A stretch of 64,000 bases of DNA from Cyanophora paradoxa (lineage: Eukaryota > Glaucocystophyceae > Cyanophorales > Cyanophoraceae): assembly GCA_004431415.1 (NCBI GenBank), contig QPMI01000056.1, positions 372,001 through 436,000 on the forward strand, written 5' to 3'. The notes below the pieces were generated by a model. It ran no database searches. It saw nothing but the letters and a program-made list of their open reading frames with translations, and was not told the origin of the DNA. Within the stretch, counting starts at the first letter, position 1; each line of letters opens with the position of its first letter. Below, piece by piece: positions 9,110 to 21,400 of the stretch. The translations under genes were made by a program, and so were the position numbers.

Positions 9110-9973
9110 GAGTAGAGCTCGAGCTTCAGATTCATGCGATACTGAACCCTTACCCGTTCATTCTGGACGGTGACGCGGAGATCAATCCTATCATCGGGGT
9201 AATTGATCTAAATTTCTGTTAGCAATGGCCACGTGCTGACTAGTACTCGGAGGCCCGTAAGTTGGCCCATCCATTGGCCCGGACCGTTGGCGTCCGTCGC
9301 CGTAACGGCCGCCCTCCCAGGAGACTGTTAATGACGCCATTATGACGGTACCGATGATACTTGACGCAGAATGGACCAATCGCGCAACGCCGGCCAAGCG
9401 TTTTTTCTCGCCGTCTAAAAATTCGTGGGCCGACTGATTTTCCCCGCCATGAGGCCGGTTTGGGGGGTACACCCTCCGGCGTGTCGACATCTCATCATAA
9501 GCCGGAGCACGCCGCGATGGGCGCCCGAGCGCTGGGAGCAACGCATATGTGAGCCTCTCTCTTAGTGTGCGACCGTACGAAGTGCAAACTAGCTCCCTAT
9601 GCGCCTGGAGCACTTTTTCAGCAATCCTGCGAAGTCCGCTGGGGGAGCCGACATCGACGTTCGACAGCGCAAGCCGATCTGTATGAGCGGCCTGTGAGCG
9701 AATCCCTCGCTCCCGGCGGTGCCTCAGCCGCGCGGACTCGATCTTGGCGGACCACGAGCGACCGACGGCGCCCCCGGTATGCCGGTACGAGGCCTAGCTG
9801 GTGCGCATGGATTGCCCTGCGACAAGTTACGAAGGGCGTCGCGCGTATGCGCCTCCCTGACCCGCGTGACCGCAGAGTTCCTGAGGGACCGCGGTCTCCT
9901 CCGGACCGATTCGATAGAGGCGTTGCGAGGCACCTCTATAGGTGCGGCCTGGCATTTTCCTCTTTAGACGTTC
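9110..9973 (+). pseudogene. MKT1: MKT1 5' stub: promoter region plus exons 1-2 only
   Basis: This module V carries the MKT1 upstream region, ATG at 9779, exon 1 (9779-9800, MPVRGLA) and exon 2 (to 9941, EFLRDRGLLRTDSIEALRG). Within intron 2, at GACGTTC (9973), it switches to the 3' half of module W where exon 3 should follow. It is one of two such stubs (the other starts at 26696). Each lies about 1.58 kb upstream of a longer MKT1 copy. Its exon 2 donor is intact, so a transcript could in principle splice into exon 3 of the next copy. Confidence 0.8.
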
Positions 9974-10692
9974 TCTCCGAACGACAGGAACGGTGCTTGC
10001 TGCTCTTCTGGCGGCCGAAACGGGTCGGGAACTTGATTAAACATGGCTGCGGTCTATCAAAATGCGCCTCCAATGCTCTATTTAGCGCGCAGGAGCTGCG
10101 GGAGCTGCGTCTCGCTCTCAGAACGGGTACAGGAACGCTTTCGTTTACTCTACCCCTGCTCGAGTTCTCCCCGAGTCAGCAACAGTCACGAGTTCTCCCA
10201 ACATCGTCCGCGCCCCGGCTTCGAAGAAGATACAGCGATTTCACAAAGCATTTAACACACTTTCACCAAGTTTCACGTGGAAGAACGTGCTCGATCGCGC
10301 CGCCCAGGCAAGCACCAGGCACGGGGGTGGAAGCACTGCCTGGATACTGGCTTTCGCCCATTCATCCGTGTTCAGCGATCGCTTGGCCAATGAGAAGGCT
10401 GTGGACGTCAAGCCCGCGGCGACCGTTAGAACTGAGAACACAGAAGCGATCGCCGGCCCAGCAGCTCTTTGTTAGAGATCGGATCCGCTGGGTATGGCGC
10501 CGAACACAAAGCGATCGCCGAGCAATGAGAAGGCTCTATGCGCGGGGCAGAGATGTAGCGATCGCATTGAATAGAGAATCTCTATGCGAGCATGCCCACA
10601 GCGCTACGGGAGGCGGGCACGCACTGCAGGCGTTGGCGTTGGCTGGTGCGACGAACTTGAAGCAGCTCCTGCGCAAGCGATCGCCGGTCTCA
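9974..10692. repeat. Partial W plus R', second half of a 1.58-kb duplication
   Basis: From GAACGACAGGAACGG (about 9979) to the R'/V border this repeats 8395-9109. With the following V module it makes a tandem duplication of about 1,584 bp (W 3' half, R', V). The same duplication recurs at 26891-27605. It adds an extra MKT1 promoter without adding gene body. Confidence 0.8.
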
Positions 10693-13540
10693 GAGTAGAG
10701 CTCGAGCTTCAGATTCATGCGATACTGAACCCTTACCCGTTCATTCTGGACGGTGACGCGGAGATCAATCCTATCATCGGGGTAATTGATCTAAATTTCT
10801 GTTAGCAATGGCCACGTGCTGACTAGTACTCGGAGGCCCGTAAGTTGGCCCATCCATTGGCCCGGACCGTTGGCGTCCGTCGCCGTAACGGCCGCCCTCC
10901 CAGGAGACTGTTAATGACGCCATTATGACGGTACCGATGATACTTGACGCAGAATGGACCAATCGCGCAACGCCGGCCAAGCGTTTTTTCTCGCCGTCTA
11001 AAAATTCGTGGGCCGACTGATTTTCCCCGCCATGAGGCCGGTTTGGGGGTACACCCTCCGGGCGTGTCGACATCTCATCATAAGCCGGAGCACGCCGCGA
11101 TGGGCGCCCGAGCGCTGGGAGCAACGCATATGTGAGCCTCTCTCTTAGTGTGCGACCGTACGAAGTGCAAACTAGCTCCCTATGCGCCTGGAGCACTTTT
11201 TCAGCAATCCTGCGAAGTCCGCTGGGGGAGCCGACATCGACGTTCGACAGCGCAAGCCGATCTGTATGAGCGGCCTGTGAGCGAATCCCTCGCTCCCGGC
11301 GGTGCCTCAGCCGCGCGGACTCGATCTTGGCGGACCACGAGCGACCGACGGCGCCCCCGGTATGCCGGTACGAGGCCTAGCTGGTGCGCATGGATTGCCC
11401 TGCGACAAGTTACGAAGGGCGTCGCGCGTATGCGCCTCCCTGACCCGCGTGACCGCAGAGTTCCTGAGGGACCGCGGTCTCCTCCGGACCGATTCGATAG
11501 AGGCGTTGCGAGGCACCTCTATAGGTGCGGCCTGGCATTTTCCTCTTTAGACGTTCGTCCTGGGTGCCGAAATACGAAGCACGGCTTGCAGGCATCGATG
11601 GCTACGTTTGGCTTCGGAAGCTCCAAATCCGGGAGCCGCTGCGAGAAGCGACGGGCGACGGGTGCGACCCGCCGTGGTGTCCTCGTCGCCTCCCGTTCCG
11701 CGGCGGATCGAATCGCGCGTGCGTGCATGCGTGCAGGTCGCAGGCGCTGCCGGTCGCGCTTTCGGAGCAGCTTCGGGTGTTCGAGGAGGCGGGAATCAAG
11801 CCCTGCTTCGTGTTTGCGGGGCTGAACATCCCGCGGAAGGAGCGCCCGTTCACGCAGCCCGACGATCGGCTGGCGGCTCGGCAGCGCGCCTGGCAGGAGC
11901 ACGCGGCCAACAACCTCCGGGCCGCAGTGGCGCTCTTCTCGCAGTCCGGTGCGGCCCGCGCTTGCCTGCCCGCCCACCCGCTGCGCCGCTGACGTTCGCC
12001 GTCAGCTTCGGCCGCGGTGGTATCCCCTGATCTCGTCGCTGACGTGATTCGATTCCTGCGGGGTCGCAATGCCGACGCGATCCGCGCGCCGTACCTCAGC
12101 TGGGCCCAGGTTCGCCGCCTTCCCCCCCTTTCACCTCGCCTCGCCCGCACCGAGCGCCGCCGCAGCTGGGGTACATGGAGGGCGACGACGTGCGGATGGT
12201 GGACGGGGTACACGCGCAGCTGGAAGTTCTGCTCTTTGGCGCCCGCCGCGTCATCGTCTCGCTCGACCTGGCGGTACCCTGCCCGACCTTCCCCCCCCCC
12301 GTCCCTCGCTCACCGATCGCCTCGTAGGAGGGTACCTTCGAGTGGGTCGACCGCGACACGGTGCTGGCAGCCGCTGGCGCCTCCGCGGATCAATTTCTGG
12401 ACGCCTGCCTTCTCTCCGGATTCGATTTCCTGGGCACGTTCCCGCCCCTCGCGGGACACCCCCTCCACCGTCCTCCCGGTGCCCTTCTTCCCCCACCGCA
12501 CCGGCACCCCGGTACCCCGACCGCGCTGACGTACCCCCAGCCGCGATCGACCTCGTCCTGAGGTACCGAACGGGGTACGGCGCCGTGCGGGCCATGATGG
12601 GCGGCAACGGGCCCTCCTCCCCGGACCGGTACAGTCCACAGCCTCTCCCAAAACCGTCCTTTTAACGTCGTACCCCCCACCTCAAAATAGCGGCGGGACA
12701 CGTACACGGACCAGTTCCTGCGGGCGCGGGCGCTGGTCCAACACCACGTGGTCCTCGAGCCCTCGGGCGCGCGGCCCTCAACGCCGCGCTCGCCCCCGCG
12801 TGCGCCCCACCGTACCCTCCTCCGAGCCTGAAACCAGAACTAGCGCTCCTTCCACTTTAGGACACAGGACTCCCCTAGCCTTCCCCTCTCTCGACCTCGC
12901 CCCGCCCCTGCCTAGCGGCTCTTGACCTCGCTCTTCTCGTTCCCCCACCGGACCCGCCCCATCCCGCCTAGAAACTAGAACTAGGGCAAGGGACCCGCTC
13001 TGCGGCTCGCCCCTCGTCCTGGCTCCCCCAGCCTAGCCAGCCCCCTCGGCCTCTTTCCCCTCCCCCCCACCCCCTCCCCCCCCCTCTCACCCCCCTCCAC
13101 GTACAGGGACCTGGACGAGGTGCTGGCCCGCGGCTGCCCGACGAGCTCTTCCACCTCCTCGCCGCCGGCTGCCTCGAGGTGATTGATCCTTACTGTTTGA
13201 TTTTGATGCAACATTACGTTACCTTCTAACGTTACGACCTTCTAACGTTACGACATACCTAAGACCTTTAATCTTTTGATCTTTAATGAGACCTAAGACT
13301 TTAGACGCCGCCGCGGCCGGCTGCCTCGAGGTGATCCATCCTGGACCTCCAACCTCGCCTCATCCACGCCTCGCCCCTCATCTCCTGGCGCGCTCACGCT
13401 CCCGCCCCTCCTCCTCCCTCGCCCGCCCTCCGCAGGCGTCGCTGCTGAGCGCGCTGGTGCTCGGCATGGACCGGGAGTTGCCCCCCCGTCGACTCCGAGG
13501 CCTACCGCGCGCCTCCGCCGGTGAGTCAAGCATCTAGATA
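10693..13540 (+). pseudogene. MKT1: MKT1 copy 1, promoter plus exons 1-11, 3'-truncated
   Basis: ATG at 11362 begins MPVRGLA. Exon 2 gives EFLRDRGLLRTDSIEALRG and exon 3 GIDGYVWLRKLQIREPLREA. Exon 4 has AGIKPCFVFAGLNIPRKERP, followed by exons for APYLSWAQ, LEVLLFGARRVIVSLDLA, FEWVDRDTVLAAAG and YTDQFLRARALVQHHVV. After exon 11 the sequence enters module X at 13541, losing the C-terminal half. A one-base loss in exon 10 (GCTGGCCCGCGG for GCTGGGCCCGCGG near 13123) breaks the frame. It could yield only a truncated XPG-domain product. Confidence 0.85.
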
Positions 13541-14568
13541 GTGAACATAGTGCCAAAATGTCGCCCCGAAAAACACGTTTTTTAGCAGGATCGGAAGACA
13601 GCGCGCCCAGGCAGGTCCGAGGGGCGGTTCCGGACGGACCTACTGGCTCAGAGCTGCTTGCGCTGGCCCGCCGGGCGACGCCATAGTTGAGAGCTCGAGT
13701 CCCTGCGCGCCGCCTTACAGCTGCCGAGGATGGGGCGACGGCTGCAGAATTCGAAGATGAGTACCTCGGACAAGCGAAAGCGTGTAGCTAGCGCGCCGCC
13801 GGCGCCGCGGGTGAGCCGATGAAGCAAGCGATGTGTACTCCTCGCGTGCGCGGGCGCGGCGAAGACGCCTGCGGGTCGGCGTGGCGCCGCGGGGCTGAGC
13901 ACGGCGTGCGCGCGGCAGTGCGCATGCGCAGCGGACGGAATTCGCGCGCTGCATGCATGGCCGGCGCGCGGAAGTTCCTTTTTTTCCTATTCTTCCCCCT
14001 GCGCTTCTCCCCCCTGTTCATTCCCCCCTAAGTTAGCCACCGGTGGCTAACTTGCGATCGAAGGGTACAGAGTTCGGCCTCGTGAAATTGATCTCATACA
14101 AAACCAACGATGTCGTAGAACCCTAGACTATAGCTGCATGCGGAATCAGGCTATCTGCAGTCCTACAAAAGCCTTGCACCGCTGCAGTAGCCCTTTTGCC
14201 TGCTCTTCGTTCGCGAAGATGTCAGGACGCCCCGCGCGGGGCGCGCGGAACCACTCTGTGGACGTGACCACAAATGGTGCGCATGCTGTCGGATCGCGCA
14301 GGTGGTGGCCACTGCACACCACCCGACCCCAGCGCGCGCGGGGAGAACAGGACCTCCAGGACCCGGTCGACCCAACACTTTCGCTTTGAATGTAGACCCG
14401 GCGGTCGTGCGCAGCCCGTTGTTACTTTTGCAAGCGTCTCGACTCGAGCGCCACCTAACAGCATATTGAGAGCAGAATCGCAAGATAAGTTGCAGTAAGA
14501 AATGCACCGAGCTCAAGAATTGCAATTGCTTCAAAGCATTGAGCTCGTCCAGGGTCCGATCCCGGCAG
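13541..14568. repeat. Modules X and Y, copy 3
   Basis: X (13541-13915) is followed by Y (13916-14568) with the palindrome at 14030-14053. Compared with 442-1470 there are several one-base losses in G and C runs. I see nothing coding in it. Confidence 0.6.
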
Positions 14569-16146
14569 TCAGGGGCGGGAGCTCGACGCTGGCGGCCGGC
14601 TCGTCGTCGTCGAAGAGGGCCGCCTGTGTAGGGCGGCCCAGCCCTGGCGCCCTGTGAACGAAGAAGCAAAGGAGAGAGCCGCTCAGGACTCGGAAAGTAA
14701 AGAAGCTCAGAGGAAAGACGCTCGCCTTGTCGGAGTCCCGCCCCTCCCCCGCACCCCGAGTCGGGCTTGACGTTGTAGTTCTCGAGGAGGGGGCGGACGG
14801 CGCCGGGGTACATGAGGACCGCCTGCCGCAGGAGGGCGGCGGCGAGGGCCGCGGCAGAGGGCGGGGCGGCGCGGCGAGGCGGGTCCAGCGTGTGCGAGAA
14901 GAGGCGCCGGAGGACCTGCCGCGCTTCAGTCTTAGAGGAGATTCGGAGGGGCGCAGGGCACCGGCTCGTCGACGGCGCGGCGCCGCCGTCCCGCGCCACG
15001 CGCATGAGCGCGTACGCTGCGAGCCCGGCTCGGCGCCAGGAAAAAAGGGGGAGAGGCTAAGTGGGGTACCCGAGGAGTTGAGGGCGATGGGGAGGAAGAG
15101 GGGCGGCTCCCGCCTCGAGAGGGCGGCTCCCGCACGAACGAGGCGGAGCGCCCGGGAGCGCCGGCGCCGCCACCAGCTCCAGAAGGAACTTGTACTCCTG
15201 AAGAAAATGAGGTGGGGGGGGGGGAAGTTGGGGGGGGGGGAAGGTTATGGGGTACCTGGCGCGGAGGGCGAAGTAGTCGATGCACTGGAGCACCCCATCA
15301 GGTCACTGTCGGGGTCCAGCGCAAGCAGCAGCTTGGCCGTCTCTGGAGGTACGACGTTCGGTTCGAATCCGAGTAGGGGGGAAGCGGTCGAGGGGTACGA
15401 GGGAGGTGCGGGAGCAGCCGCGCGAATGAGCATCTGCAGGCGCGGAAGACCAGGCCCTGGGGGTGGCGGGGTGAGTCCGGAGGAGGGTACAGGTTATCCT
15501 CGGGGTACAACGGGTTCTCTGCGCACTTGTTCTCCATGACTGCGAAGTCGAGGCGGCAGGCGCCGCTCGCCGCTTGAACTGCGGGTGCCTGCCGGGGACG
15601 GAGCTCAAAACCAAGTGAACGAACTGCAGCGCAACGCATCCTCCGCCCGCCGCCCGTGCCCGCGCCCGCCCGCACCAGGCTGCCTCGAGGCAGTAGAGGG
15701 CGCGGTCGAGGAGCTCGGTCGCCGCGTCCAGCTCGCCACTGTACTTGTAGATCTGAGGCCGGCCCGCCGGCTCAGGCCCCGGGCCAGCTTCGTGTGCTCG
15801 GGGGTTCGTGTGCTCGGGGGAGGGGCGGGCCCGGGGCCCGGGGCAGGGCCGGGGGGAGGGCGGGGCCAGGGGGAGGGCGGGCCCGGGGCCCGGGCGGGGC
15901 CGGGGGAGGGGCGCGCCCGGGCCCGGGCGGGCGGGGGGAGAGGCGGGCTGGGGAGAGGGCGGGCCGGGGGAGGGCGGGGCCGGGGGAGGCGGAAGGCGGG
16001 GCGGGGCCCTCCGAAGAGGGCTGGGAGAGGGGAAGGAGGTCCACGTCCTCCTTCCCCCCGAAGAGGGCACTCCGGGGGGTAGGGAGGTCCGCCTCCTCTC
16101 TCCGGGGTCAGCATGCTGCGGAGACGGGCATAAGACACCGAAAACC
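14569..16146 (-). pseudogene. TCF25: TCF25/RQC1-like gene fragment, copy 3 (longer form)
   Basis: Same exons as copy 1, from IYKYSGEL at about 15750 to WAALHRRPLF-type sequence at the left end. This copy is richer in one-base deletions, for example in the SGACRLDF exon region and the right-hand G-rich intron. Exon frames are therefore broken more often than in copies 1 and 2. Both gene ends are missing. Confidence 0.85.
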
Positions 16147-18473
16147 AGCGATCGCTTGGCCAATGAGAAGGCTGTGGACGTCAAGCCCGCGGCGACCGTT
16201 AGAACTGAGAACACAGAAGCGATCGCCGGCCCAGCAGCTCTTTGTTAGAGATCGGATCCGCTGGGTATGGCGCCGAACACAAAGCGATCGCCGAGCAATG
16301 AGAAGGCTCTATGCGCGGGGCAGAGATGTAGCGATCGCATTGAATAGAGAATCTCTATGCGAGCATGCCCACAGCGCTACGGGAGGCGGGCACGCACTGC
16401 AGGCGTTGGCGTTGGCTGGTGCGACGAACTTGAAGCAGCTCCTGCGCAAGCGATCGCCGGTCTTGCGCGGGCAGAGATGTAGCGATCGCATTGAATAGAG
16501 AATCTCTATGCGAGCATGCCCACAGCGCTACGGGAGGCGGGCACGCACTGCAGGCGTTGGCGTTGGCTGGTGCGACGAACTTGAAGCAGCTCCTGCGCAA
16601 GCGATCGCCGGTCAGAGAGCCTTCTCATCGCTTCGGCGATCGCTAGGCCCTGGTACCGAGTACTCCGGGGCGATCGCTAGCGCGAACCGTCGGACGACGG
16701 ACGCGGCGCCGGCGATCGCTTGAAAAAGGCCCCGGCCCGATCCGAGCCCATGGCGGCGGGCATAGTGAACATAGTGCCAAAATGTCGCCCCGAAAACACG
16801 TTTTTTAGCAGGATCGGAAGACAGCGCGCCCAGGCAGGTCCGAGGGCGGTTCCGGGACGGACCTACTGGCTCAGAGCTGCTTGCGCTGGCCGCCGGGCGA
16901 CGCCATAGTTGAGAGCTCGAGTCCCTGCGCGCCGCCTTACAGCTGCCGAGGATGGGGCGACGGCTGCAGAATTCGAAGATGAGTACCTCGGACAAGCGAA
17001 AGCGTGTAGCTAGCGCGCCGCCGGCGCCGCGGGTGAGCCGATGAGCAAGCGATGTGTACTCCTCGCGTGCGCGGGCGCGGCGAAGACGCCTGCGGGTCGG
17101 GCGTGGCGCCGCGGGGCTGAGCACGGCGTGCGCGCGGACAGTGTCGGGCACCAGCGCAGCCCGCGCACCGCAGACACTTCAGATGCGCGCAAGAGACGAT
17201 GATGTAAAGCTAGCCGCCGTGAAAGCCTGACGGCAGATGAGCTGGCCGTGAAGGAAAGAATGCGCGGCGGTTGGCTGCGTGAGAGCGGACCGGAAGGATG
17301 CGACGCGACCCGCGCCGTTGTAGTCTGACATAACGGAGGTGTGTGTAGGCGAAACGAGGCGTCCCGCGTCCAGCGAAGCCTCCCGAACAGCGCGCGCCAC
17401 ACACACGCGCGGCCCACCGCCAGCGAAGCCGTCGTGGTCTCGAAAGCTCTGAAGCCGTACGGAGAGTAAGTGAGGGCGCGAAGAACGACATCAAAGACCG
17501 AGGATACCAGATCTCTTTGTGACGGCGATGGCGGACGCCCTGCTTAACGCCGGCTGGACGCGCTTATAGAGCTGGCGAAAGCGGAACTCGACGATGACGA
17601 TGATGAAGAACACGAGTGTGATGCTATGGTCGAGGAGGAGCCGTGCTGTAGTCGGGTGTAGCAGCCAAGGCGGCGGAGCTTCTGGCGCAGGCGAGGCGGT
17701 CGCCTGCCACAAGTAAGACGCAGTACGCAGGTCAGAAGCGAAATGGCCGACCAAGGCAAGCTGGAAGCTCGAACGACAGGAACGGTGCTTGCTGCTCTTC
17801 TGGCGGCCGAAACGGGTCGGGAACTTGATTAACATGGCTGCGGTCTATCAAAATGCGCCTCCAATGCTCTATTTAGCGCGCAGGAGCTGCGGGAGCTGCG
17901 TCTCGCTCTCAGAACGGGTACAGGAACGCTTTCGTTTACTCTACCCTGCTCGAGTTCTCCCCGAGTCAGCAACATCACGAGTTCTCCCAAATCGTCCGCG
18001 CCCGGCTTCGAAGAAGATACAGCGATTCACAAAGCATTTAACACACTTCACCAAGTTTCACGTGGGAAGAACGTGCTCGATCGCGCCGCCCAGGCAAGCA
18101 CCAGGCACGGGGGGTGGAAGCACTGCCTGGATACTGGCTTTCGCCATTCATCCGTGTTCAGCGATCGCTTGGCAATGAGAAGGCTGTGGACGTCAAGCCC
18201 GCGCGACCGTTAGAACTGAGAACACAGAAGCGATCGCCGGCCCAGCAGCTCTTTGTTAGAGATCGGATCGCTGGGTATGGCGCCGAACACAAAGCGATCG
18301 CCGAGCAATGAGAAGGCTCTATCGCGGGGCAGAGATGTAGCGATCGCATTGAATAGAGAATCTCTATGCGAGCATGCCACAGCGCTACGGGAGGCGGGCA
18401 CGCACTGCAGGCGTTGGCGTTGGCTGGTGCGACGAACTTGAAGCAGCTCCTGCGCAACGATCGCCGGTCTCAG
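16147..18473. repeat. Modules R, X, W and R', indel-rich copy
   Basis: R (16147-16761), X (16762-17137), W (17138-18159) and R' (18160-18473). The segment from about 17,300 to 18,500 has many one-base deletions relative to the other copies (for example GGCAATGAG for GGCCAATGAG near 18172 and TTAACATGG for TTAAACATGG near 17830). These break the acidic ORF at 17528. The density of such changes points to a weakly polished stretch more than to old decay. Confidence 0.7.
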
Positions 18474-21400
18474 AGTAGAGCCGAGCTTCAGATTCATGCG
18501 ATACTGAACCCTTACCCGTTCATTCTGGACGGTGACGCGGAGATCAATCCTATCATCGGGGTAATTGATCTAAATTTCTGTTAGCAATGGCACGTGCTGA
18601 CTAGTACTCGGAGGCCCGTAAGTTGGCCATCCATTGGCCCGGACCGTTGGCGTCCGTCGCCGTAACGGCCGCCCTCCCAGGAGACGTTAATGACGCCATT
18701 ATGACGGTACCGATGATACTTGACGCAGAATGGACCAATCGCGCAACGCCGGCCAAGCGTTTTTTCTCGCCGTCTAAAAATTCGTGGGCCGACTGATTTT
18801 CCCCGCCATGAGGCCGGTTTGGGGGGTACACCCTCCGGGCGTGTCGACATCTCATCATAAGCCGGAGCACGCCGCGATGGGCGCCCGAGCGCTGGGAGCA
18901 ACGCATATGTGAGCCTCTCTCTTAGTGTGCGACCGTACGAAGTGCAAACTAGCTCCCTATGCGCCTGGAGCACTTTTTCAGCAATCCTGCGAAGTCCGCT
19001 GGGGGAGCCGACATCGACGTTCGACAGCGCAAAGCCGATCTGTATGAGCGGCCTGTGAGCGAATCCCTCGCTCCCGCGGTGCCTCAGCCGCGCGGACTCG
19101 ATCTTGGCGGACCACGAGCGACCGACGGCGCCCCCGGTATGCCGGTACGAGGCCTAGCTGGTGCGCATGGATTGCCCTGCGACAAGTTACGAAGGGCGTC
19201 GCGCGTATGCGCCTCCCTGACCCGCGTGACCGCAGAGTTCCTGAGGGACCGCGGTCTCCTCCGGACCGATTCGATAGAGGCGTTGCGAGGCACCTCTATA
19301 GGTGCGGCCTGGCATTTTCCTCTTTAGACGTTCGTCCTGGGTGCCGAAATACGAAGCACGGCTTTGGCAGGCATCGATGGCTACGTTTGGGCTTCGGAAG
19401 CTCCAAATCCGGGAGCCGCTGCGAGAAGCGACGGGCGACGGGTGCGACCCCGCCGTGGTGTCCTCGTCGCCTCCCGTTCCGCGGCGGATCGAATCGCGCG
19501 TGCGTGCATGCGTGCAGGTCGCAGGCGCTGCCGGTCGCGCTTTCGGAGCAGCTTCGGGTGTTCGAGGAGGCGGGAATCAAGCCCTGCTTCGTGTTTGCGG
19601 GGCTGAACATCCCGCGGAAGGAGCGCCCGTTCACGCAGCCCGACGATCGGCTGGCGGCTCGGCAGCGCGCCTGGCAGGAGCACGCGGCCAACAACCTCCG
19701 GGCCGCAGTGGCGCTCTTCTCGCAGTCCGGTGCGGCCCGCGCTTGCCTGCCCGCCCACCCGCTGCGCCGCTGACGTTCGCCGTCAGCTTCGGCCGCGGTG
19801 GTATCCCCTGATCTCGTCGCTGACGTGATTCGATTCCTGCGGGGTCGCAATGCCGACGCGATCCGCGCGCCGTACCTCAGCTGGGCCCAGGTTCGCCGCC
19901 TTCCCCCCTTTCACCTCGCCTCGCCCGCACCGAGCGCCGCCGCAGCTGGGGTACATGGAGGGCGACGACGTGCGGATGGTGGACGGGGTACACGCGCAGC
20001 TGGAAGTTCTGCTCTTTGGCGCCCGCCGCGTCATCGTCTCGCTCGACCTGGCGGTACCCTGCCCGACCTTCCCCCCCCGTCCCTCGCTCACCGATCGCCT
20101 CGTAGGAGGGTACCTTCGAGTGGGTCGACCGCGACACGGTGCTGGCAGCCGCTGGCGCCTCCGCGGATCAATTTCTGGACGCCTGCCTTCTCTCCGGATT
20201 CGATTTCCTGGGCACGTTCCCGCCCCTCGCGGGACACCCCCCCTCCACCGTCCTCCCCGGTGCCCTTCTTCCCCCCACCGCACCGGCACCCCGGTACCCC
20301 CCGACCGCGCTGACGTACCCCCCAGCCGCGATCGACCTCGTCCTGAGGTACCGAACGGGGTACGGCGCCGTGCGGGCCATGATGGGCGGCAACGGGCCCT
20401 CCTCCCCCGGACCGGTACAGTCCACAGCCCTCTCCCAAAACCGTCCTTTTAACGTCGTACCCCCCACCTCAAAATAGCGGCGGGACACGTACACGGACCA
20501 GTTCCTGCGGGCGCGGGCGCTGGTCCAACACCACGTGGTCCTCGAGCCCTCGGGCGCGCGGCCCCTCAACGCCGCGCTCGCCCCCGCGTGCGCCCCACCG
20601 TACCCTCCTCCGAGCCTGAAACCAGAACTAGCGCTCCTTCCACTTTAGGACACAGGACTCCCCTAGCCTTCCCCCTCTCTCGACCTCGCCCCGCCCCCTG
20701 CCTAGCGGCTCTTGACCTCGCTCTTCTCGTTCCCCCACCGGACCCGCCCCATCCCGCCTAGAAACTAGAACTAGGGCAAGGGGACCCGCTCTGCGGCTCG
20801 CCCCTCGTCCTGGCTCCCCAGCCTAGCCAGCCCCCTCGGCCTCTTTCCCCTCCCCCCACCCCTCTCCCCCCCACCCCCCCCTCTCACGTACAGGGACCTG
20901 GACGAGGTGCTGGGCCCGCGGCTGCCCGACGAGCTCTTCCACCTCCTCGCCGCCGGCTGCCTCGAGGTGATTGATCCTTACTGTTTGATTTTGATGCAAC
21001 ATTACGTTACCTTCTAACGTTACGACCTTCTAACGTTACGACATACCTAAGACCTTTAATCTTTTGATCTTTAATGAGACCTAAGACTTTAGACGCCGCC
21101 GCGGCCGCTGCCTCGAGGTGATCCATCCCTGGACCTCCAACCTCGCCTCATCCACGCCTCGCCCCTCATCTCCTGGCGCCGCTCACGCTCCGCCCCCTCC
21201 TCCTCCCTCGCCCGCCCTCCGCAGGCGTCGCTGCTGAGCGCGCTGGTGCTCGGCATGGACCGGGAGTTGCCCCCCCCGTCGACTCCGAGGCCTACGCCGC
21301 GCCTCCGCCGGTGAGTCAAGCATCTAGATACTAGAACAATTAGAACAACGAGAACAACTAGATACTAGAACAAATAGACGCGCCTCACTCTAGAACAACT

